From the NCBI GenBank assembly GCA_900450455.1, contig UGGN01000001.1:1178001-1242000 (forward strand): a stretch of DNA of 64,000 nucleotides, in the 5' to 3' direction. Under the pieces are notes generated by a model. That model was not told the origin of the DNA. It was given only the letters and a program-made list of their open reading frames with translations, and did not search any database. Each line of letters opens with the position of its first letter. The stretch's first letter is position 1. This DNA comes from [Eubacterium] infirmum. GTDB taxonomy: Bacteria; Bacillota; Clostridia; Peptostreptococcales; Anaerovoracaceae. Below, piece after piece: positions 41,685 through 49,975 of this stretch. The position numbers were made by a program, and so were the translations under genes.

Positions 41685-42742
41685 GTTTAAAATCAGTGAT
41701 GATAAGGGATGTCAAAGTAGGAGGCGGTGCACCTGTAAGCATTCAATCTATGACTAATGTAGATGCACATGACGAGGGACTTTTGTTAAATCAAATCGAG
41801 GAACTGGAAAATGCAGGATGCGAGATTGTAAGGCTTGCCATTCCCGATATGGAGGCCGCAGGAACACTGAAGAAACTGAGAAGCAAGACGAATATGCCGA
41901 TAGTTGCGGATATTCACTTTGATTATAAGCTTGCTCTTGCAGCCATAGATTCAGGAGCAGATAAGATCAGAATTAATCCGGGCAACATCGGAAGCATAGA
42001 TAGGGTAAGAGCCGTTGTTAATGAAGCAAAGATGGCTCATATACCTATCAGGGTTGGAGTAAACTCCGGTTCATTGGAAAAGGATATACTCGAGAAATAT
42101 GGCAAGGTTACGGCAAGAGGACTTTGTGACAGCGCACTAAGAAATGTTGCTGTTATAGAGAACATGGACTTTGATGATATAGTTATATCGCTAAAATCAT
42201 CCGATGTAAGGATGAACTACGAGGCACACAAGCTGATAGCCAAAGAAACGGAACACCCTATTCACATTGGAATTACTGAGGCCGGTACGGTCAAAAGAGG
42301 GAAGCTCAAGTCTGCAATCGGAATAGGGAGTCTGCTTCTTGAAGGTGTTGGTGATACTATGAGAGTATCGCTGACAGCAAATCCTGTAGAGGAGGTTTTG
42401 TTTGCAAGGGAGATTTTAGAGACTTTAGGGCTTAGAAAAGCCGGTTATGATTTAGTTTCATGTCCTACATGCGGAAGGACCTCTGTAAACCTTGAGGAAC
42501 TTGCCGAAAAAATTGATAGAAGGCTATCCGATGAAAACATTAGAGAAGGAATAAAGGTAGCGGTAATGGGCTGTGTTGTAAATGGTCCGGGAGAGGCTAA
42601 GGGTGCTGACTATGGTGTTGCCGGCGGAATGCATAAGGGTGTTATCTTCGAAAAAGGAGAAGTTGTAAAGACTGTCAAGGAAGAGGACATCATAGACGAA
42701 CTTTTTAATCTAATTTATGAGCGCGAGGGGAAAACTGTTTGA
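41681..42742 (+). CDS. ispG: 4-hydroxy-3-methylbut-2-en-1-yl diphosphate synthase
   Basis: 353 residues. PVSIQSMTNVDAHD, VADIHFDYKLALAAIDSG, KIRINPGNIG and the C-terminal iron-sulfur part (SCPTCGRTSVNLEELAEKI, then MGCVVNGPGEAKGAD) are diagnostic. Catalyses the penultimate step of the MEP pathway with a 4Fe-4S cluster. The ATG at 41681 overlaps the rseP stop, and its own stop overlaps the polC ATG (TGATG). Confidence 0.96.
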   Translation: MSLKSVMIRDVKVGGGAPVSIQSMTNVDAHDEGLLLNQIEELENAGCEIVRLAIPDMEAAGTLKKLRSKTNMPIVADIHFDYKLALAAIDSGADKIRINPGNIGSIDRVRAVVNEAKMAHIPIRVGVNSGSLEKDILEKYGKVTARGLCDSALRNVAVIENMDFDDIVISLKSSDVRMNYEAHKLIAKETEHPIHIGITEAGTVKRGKLKSAIGIGSLLLEGVGDTMRVSLTANPVEEVLFAREILETLGLRKAGYDLVSCPTCGRTSVNLEELAEKIDRRLSDENIREGIKVAVMGCVVNGPGEAKGADYGVAGGMHKGVIFEKGEVVKTVKEEDIIDELFNLIYEREGKTV

Positions 42743-45700
42743 TGAAGGAGTTGTTTTACAACTATATAGATTGGGATAATATTGGTGAGAAATATAGAGA
42801 CAGAGCCGTGGCACAGGTCGACGACGCTGTTATTTTGAGTGAAAAAAATGTTCTGAGGCTTTCTATAAGACTCAACTATATTGTTCCCGCAAAAGATGAG
42901 GATAAGATAAAGAGCATCATTCTGAATTCTGTAGGAAACCTCAAGGATGTTGAATTTGAATATGCATATAAAGAACTCATTCTTTCAGACTGTGATGCGC
43001 TAAGGCTGATACTACCTAGGATTTTGAGAAGACTCAACGAGAAAAACCATTATGTGGCAGGAAGTATGGATATTTCATCGCTCAAATTTGAAGACGGAAG
43101 GGTAATTATAAGCACAGTAGGTGAGCTTGCCTGCAAGAAGTTAAATGAGAATGCTTCAAGACAAATTTCCGCAATGATTAATGAAGAAATAGGTCTGAAC
43201 TATGAAATTACTTTTGAAAACGACGACAAGCTCTATGCTAAGGCTCATGAGTCTCTGCTTAAGAGAAACGATGAAGAGCTTAAGGAACTAACTGAGCAAG
43301 CAAAGGAGGCGGCTAAGGTTGCAGCTGCAAAGCCGAGAGCTGAGGAGCAGAAGTTTCATGGAGTTGGTGGAAGCGGAGGATACAGACGCAAGAAGAATAC
43401 TAAGGAACTTCCTGCAAAGGGAAATATCATAATGGGAGAAAATCCTATAACACTTGAGATTACTCCGATATCCAAGATTTCACCGGAGCAAAAACAGGTT
43501 GTGGTGGCAGGAATACTCTTTAATAAGGAAGCCAGAACTGTAAAACACGAGAATGTTTTGATGTCTCTTTCGATTACGGATAGAAAGACCAGCACCTGCC
43601 TAAAAACCTTTGTTAGTAAGCAGAAATGGGACGAAGTAAACAGCCTTCTGAAGGAAGGTACATATATAAAAGCCATAGGTGCGCCTGAGTGGGACACATA
43701 CGAGAATGCTATAACTGTGAGGGTAGACGGCATAGAAAAGTGTAAAATGGAGCTTCGTGAGGATAATTATGATGGAACAAAGAGGGTTGAGCTTCACTGT
43801 CATACAAAGATGAGCGCCATGGATGGTTTAAACGATGTTGAAACAATAGTAAAGACTGCGGCAAGATGGGGACACCCGGCTGTTGCAATCACCGATCACG
43901 GTGTAGTTCAGAGCTTTCCGGATGCAGCGAGCGCTGCGGCAAAGCTTGCAAAGGACGATAAGAATCCGGTAAATATAAAGATCATTTATGGTATGGAGGG
44001 CTATGTATTTGACGATAGCGACTGTATAAATGAAGATGGTAGCATAGATTACAAGAAGAAGGGAACTAATCATATAATTCTTCTTGCAGCGACCCAGGAG
44101 GGGCTGAAGAACATCTACAAGATGGTGTCTCTATCGCATATAGAGTACTTCTACAGAAAGCCAAGACTCCCGAAGTCGGTAATAAGCAAGTATAGGGAAG
44201 GTGTAATTATAGGATCTGCCTGTGAGGCGGGCGAAGTCTATAGAGCTGTATCAAATAGGGCAAGTGATGCTGAACTTGATGAAATTGCAAGTTTTTACGA
44301 CTATCTGGAAATTCAGCCTTTGATTAATAATCAGTTCATGATAGAAAAGCGTATAGTCGATTCTAGGGAAGATATAAGGAACTTTAACCGCCGGGTTTTG
44401 GAATGCGGAAAGAGACTCGGGAAGATGGTTGTCGCGACTACCGATGCGCACTATGACGAGCCGGAGTCAGCTATTTTCAGAAACATAATCATGGCCGGAA
44501 TGGGATATAAAGACGCTGAGAACGGTCAAGGTCTATACATGAGGACTACCGAGGAGATGCTCGAGGAATTTTCATATCTTGGAGAGGATACAGCCTATGA
44601 GATTGTCGTGAAAAATCCCAACAAGATAGCAGATATGATTGCAGATGATATATTGCCTGTTCCTAAGGGAAAGTATCCGCCTAAGATTGAAGGCGCTGAG
44701 GAGACTCTTCGCAAGACCTGTATGGAAAAAGTTCATGAAATGTATGGTGAGAAGCTTCCGGTAGAGATAGAAGAAAGACTGAACAAGGAGCTCGATTCCA
44801 TTATCGGTAACGGCTATGCCGTGATGTATGTATCTGCGCAGATGCTGGTTAATAAATCGCTAGAGGATGGATATCTCGTAGGGTCACGAGGTTCGGTAGG
44901 CTCTTCTTTTGCTGCTACAATGGCCGGAATAACCGAGGTTAATCCGCTTGAACCGCACTATATCTGCCCTAATTGTAAACATATAGAATGGGGAGATATG
45001 AACCTTTACGACTGTGGCATTGATATGCCTGTTAAAGACTGTCCTGAGTGTGGTACTGAGATGAAGAGGGATGGCTTTACAATCCCGTTCGCTACTTTCC
45101 TTGGCTTCAACGGAGACAAGGAACCTGATATAGACCTTAACTTTGCCGGAGAATATCAATCGAGAGCTCACAGCTATGTCGGTGAGATTTTTGGTGAAAA
45201 AAATGTATATAAGGCAGGTACGGTAAGTACCGTAGCAGATAAAACTGCATATGGATATGTGTTAAAGTTTGCAGAGGAAAAGAACATACCAATAAATAAA
45301 TTTGACACGCTAAGGCTTGCAAAGGGCTGTACGGGGGTCAAAAAAACGACGGGTCAGCATCCGGGAGGAATTGTCATAGTTCCGGAGGATCACGAGATAT
45401 ATGAGTTTTGTCCGGTACAAAGACCGGCAAATGATACCAAGTCTGATGTTGTCACGACACACTTCGATTATCACAAGATAGATCAAAACCTATTAAAGCT
45501 TGATATACTTGGACATAATGTGCCTTCAATGATAAGGCAGCTTCAAGACATGACGGGGGTGGATCCGCTCAAAATAGATTTGACGGATAGAAAAGTACTT
45601 AGTATCTTTAATGGTATAGAAGCTTTGGATATAAAGGATGAAAACTACCGGTTCACGCATGGAACCTATGCGATACCTGAATTTGGTACAGCCTTCGTTC

Positions 45701-46545
45701 GCCAGATGCTGGATGATACCAAGCCCGATAAATTCGCTGATTTGGTTAGAATATCGGGATTCTCGCATGGCACAGACGTTTGGCTAAACAACGCGCAAGA
45801 TTATATCAAAAATGGAACAGCAACAATGAGAGAGGTGATTTCTACTCGAGACGATATCATGAACTATCTCATACTCAAGGGCATCGAAAACAAGACTTCA
45901 TTTGAAATCATGGAAAAAGTTAGAAAAAATAAACCGCTTAGCGATGAGCTTCTAGCAATCATGAAGGAACACGGGGTTCCCGATTGGTACATCGATTCCT
46001 GTATTAAAATTCAGTACATGTTCCCTAGAGCTCACGCAGTCGCATATGTAATGATGTCATTCAGAATGGCATGGTATAAGGTTTATTATCCTCAGGAATT
46101 CTATGCGACGCACTTTACGTCGGTTGCGGGAGACTTTAACGCTTATGTAATCCTTCAAGGACCTTCCGCATGCTTAAGCAAGATAGAAGAAACAGTAGCC
46201 AAGGGCAAGAACGCGACAGCTAAGGAGATGGCGGAAATTCTCGTCTACGAGGTTGCCTATGAAATGTATGCCAGAGGATTTAAGTTCCGCTTGCCAAAGC
46301 TGGGACATTCTAAGGCGTTGAAGTTTTGGGTTGAGGATGGCGAGGTTCTGCTACCCTTTGTCGTTATAGATGGAATGGGTGAATCTGCCGCTAAATCCCT
46401 TGTTGAGGCATATGATGAGAAAGCTTTTGATACAGTAGAAGATGCTATAATAAGATCAAAGGTTAACAGCACTGCAATTGAGGCACTTAGGGAATACGGC
46501 ATATTCGACGGACTTCCTGAGACTGATCAGTTAAGTTTCTTCTAG
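42742..46545 (+). CDS. polC: DNA polymerase III alpha subunit, PolC type, lacking the exonuclease domain
   Basis: 1267 residues; I recall PolC as usually about 1430-1450. N-terminal domain, an OB fold (about 220-345), a PHP domain from residue 348 (ELHCHTKMSAMDG, AITDHG at 385), then polymerase motifs (YLVGSRGSVGSS, zinc-ligand cysteines in YICPNCKH and DCPECGTEMKR, catalytic PDIDLNF with Asp796 and Asp798) and a C-terminal clamp-binding QLSFF. The DEDD exonuclease normally inserted in PHP is absent: YGMEGYVFDD (416-425) is joined by about 18 residues to NHIILLAA (443-450), with no DxExTG motif anywhere. The frame is intact. Start ATG 42742 overlaps the ispG stop. Proofreading must come from another protein or be missing. 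Confidence 0.95.
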   Translation: MKELFYNYIDWDNIGEKYRDRAVAQVDDAVILSEKNVLRLSIRLNYIVPAKDEDKIKSIILNSVGNLKDVEFEYAYKELILSDCDALRLILPRILRRLNEKNHYVAGSMDISSLKFEDGRVIISTVGELACKKLNENASRQISAMINEEIGLNYEITFENDDKLYAKAHESLLKRNDEELKELTEQAKEAAKVAAAKPRAEEQKFHGVGGSGGYRRKKNTKELPAKGNIIMGENPITLEITPISKISPEQKQVVVAGILFNKEARTVKHENVLMSLSITDRKTSTCLKTFVSKQKWDEVNSLLKEGTYIKAIGAPEWDTYENAITVRVDGIEKCKMELREDNYDGTKRVELHCHTKMSAMDGLNDVETIVKTAARWGHPAVAITDHGVVQSFPDAASAAAKLAKDDKNPVNIKIIYGMEGYVFDDSDCINEDGSIDYKKKGTNHIILLAATQEGLKNIYKMVSLSHIEYFYRKPRLPKSVISKYREGVIIGSACEAGEVYRAVSNRASDAELDEIASFYDYLEIQPLINNQFMIEKRIVDSREDIRNFNRRVLECGKRLGKMVVATTDAHYDEPESAIFRNIIMAGMGYKDAENGQGLYMRTTEEMLEEFSYLGEDTAYEIVVKNPNKIADMIADDILPVPKGKYPPKIEGAEETLRKTCMEKVHEMYGEKLPVEIEERLNKELDSIIGNGYAVMYVSAQMLVNKSLEDGYLVGSRGSVGSSFAATMAGITEVNPLEPHYICPNCKHIEWGDMNLYDCGIDMPVKDCPECGTEMKRDGFTIPFATFLGFNGDKEPDIDLNFAGEYQSRAHSYVGEIFGEKNVYKAGTVSTVADKTAYGYVLKFAEEKNIPINKFDTLRLAKGCTGVKKTTGQHPGGIVIVPEDHEIYEFCPVQRPANDTKSDVVTTHFDYHKIDQNLLKLDILGHNVPSMIRQLQDMTGVDPLKIDLTDRKVLSIFNGIEALDIKDENYRFTHGTYAIPEFGTAFVRQMLDDTKPDKFADLVRISGFSHGTDVWLNNAQDYIKNGTATMREVISTRDDIMNYLILKGIENKTSFEIMEKVRKNKPLSDELLAIMKEHGVPDWYIDSCIKIQYMFPRAHAVAYVMMSFRMAWYKVYYPQEFYATHFTSVAGDFNAYVILQGPSACLSKIEETVAKGKNATAKEMAEILVYEVAYEMYARGFKFRLPKLGHSKALKFWVEDGEVLLPFVVIDGMGESAAKSLVEAYDEKAFDTVEDAIIRSKVNSTAIEALREYGIFDGLPETDQLSFF

Positions 46546-46620
46546 AGATGTTTAAATATGCGCATAAAAGTCATATAAATCGTATAATCTACAATAAATA
46601 TGTATAATCGATAAAAATTT

Positions 46621-46720
46621 GCATAAATGTTAGAAATCCTGTCAAAATGACGGGATTTCCAACATTATGTCGTAATTTCCGTCAAAATGTCAGAATTTCG
46701 AGCAAAATGACAGGAATACG
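46621..46720. repeat. Array of five imperfect 20-bp tandem repeats before the LytTR gene
   Basis: Units start at 46621, 46641, 46661, 46681 and 46701 in exact 20-base register. The core is near GTCAAAATGWCRGRATTTC; units 2, 4 and 5 are the most alike, while units 1 and 3 each match the fourth unit at about 13 of 20 positions. Units 1-2 also form a long imperfect hairpin (arms 46627-46645 and 46651-46667 region). The array ends next to a promoter with TATAAT (46746-46751) and no good -35, the arrangement expected for activator sites. Confidence 0.7.
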
Positions 46721-46786
46721 CACATATTTTCCTTTAAAACTATTATATAATTAGCTTAGAGATGTTATATATTAGGAGGAAGGGTT

Positions 46787-47113
46787 ATGGAAGACAGATA
46801 TATTGTTTATAAGACGAACAAAGTCGTGCGAAGGGTGGGTCTTGATGAGATACTCTACATCGAAAGCGTAGGAAGACGAATTCGGCTTGAGACAGAGTGC
46901 AGTAGTTTGTTTTATTATGATAAGCTGTCTGAGCTTGCAGCAAGTTTTGATGAGAGCTTTTGCAGGGCAATGTCATCTTGCTATGTCAATTTGTCAAAGG
47001 TGAGACTCATGTCAGGTGGCATAGTGAACTTCAGCTGTGGTAAGGCACTGGTTTTGTGTAGGGATAGCTTTCTTAAGGTCAAGAAGGAATTCTACCAATA
47101 TCTTATTAAGTGA
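46787..47113 (+). CDS. Stand-alone LytTR-family DNA-binding regulator
   Basis: 108 residues, almost only a LytTR domain: VRRVGLDEILYIESVGRRI, SLFYYDKLSELAASFDESF and FCRAMSSCYVNLSKVRLM match the beta-strand DNA-binding fold. There is no receiver domain, so it is not a normal two-component regulator. AGGAGGAAGG precedes the ATG. The gene lies between polC and mscL, downstream of the 20-bp repeat array, which has the spacing (about two helical turns) of LytTR operators. Autoregulation is likely; other targets are unknown. Confidence 0.85.
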   Translation: MEDRYIVYKTNKVVRRVGLDEILYIESVGRRIRLETECSSLFYYDKLSELAASFDESFCRAMSSCYVNLSKVRLMSGGIVNFSCGKALVLCRDSFLKVKKEFYQYLIK

Positions 47114-47248
47114 GGGCTTGCAAAAAATAAATATTGCATTTTGAATATAATTTGTTAATATATACACAATTAGGGTATAGCTATATAGACAATTTAATTT
47201 TGTGATTGAATTTTGTAAGGCGATTTTAGAATTGAAAGGAGAGCTTTA

Positions 47249-47635
47249 ATGAAAGGCTTTATTAGGGAATTTAAGGAGTTTATCAGCAACGGTAACGTTA
47301 TGAGTATGGCTGTAGGTATCATCATCGGTGGTGCATTCACGGCAATCGTTAGCTCACTCGTATCAGATATCATTACACCTCTACTGGGAATGATATTAGG
47401 AGGTATCAACTTCTCAGGTATCTCTATTACAGTTGGAGATGCGACCCTATTGGTTGGTAGATTCATCCAGTCTATCATAATGTTCATACTAACTGCACTT
47501 GTAATCTTCGTAATAATGAAGGGCTTCAACAAGTTTGCCGTTAAAAAGAAGGAAGAAGAGGAAGCATCAGCACCGGCTGAGCTGTCAGAAGAAGTTAAGC
47601 TTCTTACGGAGATTAGAGACGCTCTTAATAAGTAG
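47249..47635 (+). CDS. mscL: Large-conductance mechanosensitive channel
   Basis: 128 residues. KGFIREFKEFISNGNVMSMA, followed by VGIIIGGAFTAIVSSLVSD, is the N-terminal amphipathic helix and first membrane helix; a second helix lies near residues 70-92, and a charged cytoplasmic bundle ends the protein. Releases solutes on hypo-osmotic shock. AAAGGAGA precedes the ATG. Possibly controlled by the LytTR regulator upstream, by position only. Confidence 0.95.
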   Translation: MKGFIREFKEFISNGNVMSMAVGIIIGGAFTAIVSSLVSDIITPLLGMILGGINFSGISITVGDATLLVGRFIQSIIMFILTALVIFVIMKGFNKFAVKKKEEEEASAPAELSEEVKLLTEIRDALNK

Positions 47636-47663
47636 TAACGCTGTTTGAGAAAATGTTGATTAT

Positions 47664-47692
47664 TTGACATTGTATAAAATTCATGATACTAT
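47664..47692 (+). promoter_or_regulatory. sigma-A-type promoter of the rimP-nusA-infB operon
   Basis: A perfect TTGACA (47664-47669), a 17-base spacer and TACTAT (47687-47692); transcription would start near 47699. Confidence 0.8.
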
Positions 47693-47715
47693 AAACATAG
47701 TCGATAATTCTTTTG

Positions 47716-47743
47716 TTAAAGAGTGGGTTTTCCCACTCTTTAA
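47716..47743 (+). other. Leader hairpin before rimP (candidate attenuator)
   Basis: A perfect 12-bp stem (TTAAAGAGTGGG, 47716-47727, with 47732-47743) and a TTTT loop, followed by GTTTTG. It lies about 17 bases after the predicted transcription start and 18 bases before the rimP ATG. It could act as a partial terminator controlling the operon that encodes NusA, and may also stop read-through from mscL. Confidence 0.6.
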
Positions 47744-47761
47744 GTTTTGTATAGGGTGAAA

Positions 47762-48226
47762 ATGGCAAAGAAAAAGATTGCAGAAGTTACAGAGGAAATT
47801 ATTAAGGATTTTCTTGATGAGAGAGGGCTTAGCCTTTGGGCATGTGAGTTTGTCAAAGAGGGACCTGACTACTTTCTTAGATTATACATAGACAAAGAGG
47901 AGGCTTATATAGGCACTCAGGAATGTGAGGAGGTTAGCAGATTTCTTTCAGATAAGCTGGACGAACAGGATTTGATAGAGAGGGAGTACTACCTCGAGGT
48001 CAGCTCACCTGGAATGGATAGAGAACTGACAAAGCAGGAACATTTTGACAGATATGTCGGAAGTGAGATAGAGATTAAACTTTACAAGGCTATCGATAAT
48101 AAGAAGCAGCTGGTAGGAACGCTGGTTTCATTGAACGACGGCATTGTAAAGATAATAGTAGATGGTAAGGATATGGAACTCTCTAGAGATCAGATTGCTA
48201 AGGTCAATCTGGCAGTGGTTTTCTAG
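47762..48226 (+). CDS. rimP: Ribosome maturation factor RimP
   Basis: 154 residues. SLWACEFVKEGPDYFLRLYI, ECEEVSRFLSDKLDEQD and YYLEVSSPGMDRELTKQEHF are the family landmarks. Assists assembly of the 30S subunit. Start at ATG 47762 (AGGGTGAAA upstream); a five-residue extension has no ribosome site. First gene of the rimP-nusA-ylxR-ylxQ-infB-rbfA-nrnA-truB-ribF operon. Confidence 0.95.
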   Translation: MAKKKIAEVTEEIIKDFLDERGLSLWACEFVKEGPDYFLRLYIDKEEAYIGTQECEEVSRFLSDKLDEQDLIEREYYLEVSSPGMDRELTKQEHFDRYVGSEIEIKLYKAIDNKKQLVGTLVSLNDGIVKIIVDGKDMELSRDQIAKVNLAVVF

Positions 48227-48254
48227 GGATTAAATATTAATAGGAGGGTCAGAA

Positions 48255-49394
48255 ATGAACAGAGAGTTTATAGACGCGCTCGAACAGCTTGAGGAAGAAA
48301 AACATATAGAAAAAGGAGTTCTACTAGAGGCTATTGAGTCGGCACTATTAGCTGCATACAGGCGTAACTATAGCACCACAGGTAATATCAATGTTGATAA
48401 TGTTAGAGTTGACATTGATTCAGAGACGGGAGATATTTCCGTTCTATCAAGACTTGAGGTTGTCGGAGAGGTTATGGACGAAAACCGTGAGATAAGTCTT
48501 GAGGATGCACATGATATCGATGCAAGGTATGAAATAGGTGATGCGATAGAGTTTGCAGTTACACCGGAGGACTTTGGCAGAATCGCTGCTCAGACGGCAA
48601 AGCAGGTCGTGGTACAGAGAATCAGGGAAGCGGAACGCTCAAAAGTATACGATGATTTCAAGAATAGACTATATGAGATTGTAACAGGAGTAGTGCATAG
48701 AAAGAGTGGTGCAACACTCTTTGTTGACCTTGGACATACAGAGGCAATACTTCCACCTAGGGAGCAGGTGCCGGGAGAACGCTTTGAGGTTAATGACAGA
48801 CTGAAGGCTTATATCATGGACGTTAAGCACAGCCTAAAGGGGCCTCAGATCTACCTTTCAAGATCACATCCGGGACTTGTAAAGAAGTTATTTGAGTTAG
48901 AGGTTCCGGAGCTTACAGATGGAACCGTTGAAATCAAGGCAATTGCAAGAGAAGCCGGTTCAAGAACTAAGATGACAGTCTATACCGAGTTTGAAAACGT
49001 TGATCCTGTAGGTTCATGCGTAGGAAATCGTGGATCAAGAGTTCAATCCGTAGTAAACGAACTTGACGGAGAAAAAATCGATGTTATTCCATGGAGCGAT
49101 GAACCTGAAGAACTTATAGCTAATGTACTCAGTCCGGCAAAAGTTGAGGATGTGTTTATAGTTGCTGATAACGATGAAGAAAAGGCAGCACTCGTCGTAG
49201 TACCTGATTACCAACTATCATTAGCAATAGGTAAGGAAGGTCAGAACGTAAGGCTGGCAGCAAAGGTCAGTGGATGGAAGATAGATATCAAGAGTCACAG
49301 CCAGTACTATCAGGATGAAGATGCTGATGAAATCTATGATGATGACATGAGCTATGATGATTCAACTGATGCGGAGGTTGTGGAAGTTGAGTAA
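48255..49394 (+). CDS. nusA: Transcription termination/antitermination factor NusA
   Basis: 379 residues. N-terminal polymerase-binding domain (MNREFIDALEQLEEEKHIEK), an S1 domain (about 133-200), and two KH domains (VGSCVGNRGSRVQSVVNEL, then LSLAIGKEGQNVRLAAKV). The C-terminus ends in a short acidic tail instead of the extra repeats of proteobacterial NusA, as in other Bacillota. Controls pausing and termination. GGAGGG precedes the ATG. The stop overlaps the ylxR start by 8 bases. Confidence 0.96.
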   Translation: MNREFIDALEQLEEEKHIEKGVLLEAIESALLAAYRRNYSTTGNINVDNVRVDIDSETGDISVLSRLEVVGEVMDENREISLEDAHDIDARYEIGDAIEFAVTPEDFGRIAAQTAKQVVVQRIREAERSKVYDDFKNRLYEIVTGVVHRKSGATLFVDLGHTEAILPPREQVPGERFEVNDRLKAYIMDVKHSLKGPQIYLSRSHPGLVKKLFELEVPELTDGTVEIKAIAREAGSRTKMTVYTEFENVDPVGSCVGNRGSRVQSVVNELDGEKIDVIPWSDEPEELIANVLSPAKVEDVFIVADNDEEKAALVVVPDYQLSLAIGKEGQNVRLAAKVSGWKIDIKSHSQYYQDEDADEIYDDDMSYDDSTDAEVVEVE

Positions 49395-49656
49395 AGAAAA
49401 ACCGATGCGCAGATGCATAGCTTGCATGGAGTCAAAAGCTCAAGACGAACTCTTCAGACTTGTGGATGAAGGCGAAACCATCAGCTTTGACTTTACGCGT
49501 AGGAAGGCCGGCAGAGGTGCCTACGTGTGCAAGTGTAACGATTGCTTTGATAGGGCATGCAATAAGAGAGCATTTGAAAGGGTTTTTAAACGCAAGATTA
49601 GTCAAGCAAATATAGAGATGCTAAGAGGAGAGTTTGATGCAAAAATCCAAGTTTAG
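49387..49656 (+). CDS. ylxR: YlxR-family (DUF448) nucleic-acid-binding protein
   Basis: 89 residues. PMRRCIACMESKAQDELFRL and RKAGRGAYVCKCNDCFDRA carry the conserved cysteines and basic face of the family, described as RNA-binding or a transcription regulator in different bacteria (RnpM in some). Start inferred at TTG 49387, with GGAGG 9 bases upstream inside nusA and an 8-base overlap with it; the next in-frame ATG (49405) would remove the usual lead residues. Confidence 0.88.
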   Translation: MSKEKPMRRCIACMESKAQDELFRLVDEGETISFDFTRRKAGRGAYVCKCNDCFDRACNKRAFERVFKRKISQANIEMLRGEFDAKIQV

Positions 49657-49975
49657 AAGCTATATGGGTTTTGCCGCAAGGTCAAAGAATATTCAGGTTG
49701 GATATAATACCGCACTTGTTCTTATTGCAAATAAGAAAGTGAAACTTTTGCTGATAGCTGAGGATGTTGGAGACAATACAAAGAAGAAATTGACTCAGAA
49801 ATGTGTCACTAACAATATAAAATACAGGGTTTTCGGGAAAGCTAGTGAGCTATCGCACATGACCGGGAATGTGGATAAGGGCGTATTCGCAATCATGGAC
49901 AAGGAATTTGCCGAAAGCATATGTAAGGAGATTGACCTGATTCAATCAGAAAGGGAGGTGTCTAATGGCAGTTAA
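49637..49975 (+). CDS. ylxQ: L7Ae-family ribosomal-type protein YlxQ
   Basis: 112 residues. [39 protein letters not shown] and [13 protein letters not shown] are the L7Ae/L30e-type RNA-binding pattern; members bind kink-turn RNA. Start at ATG 49637 with GAGGAG 7 bases upstream, overlapping the ylxR end by 20 bases. The stop overlaps the infB start by 11 bases. Confidence 0.9.
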   Translation: MQKSKFRSYMGFAARSKNIQVGYNTALVLIANKKVKLLLIAEDVGDNTKKKLTQKCVTNNIKYRVFGKASELSHMTGNVDKGVFAIMDKEFAESICKEIDLIQSEREVSNGS

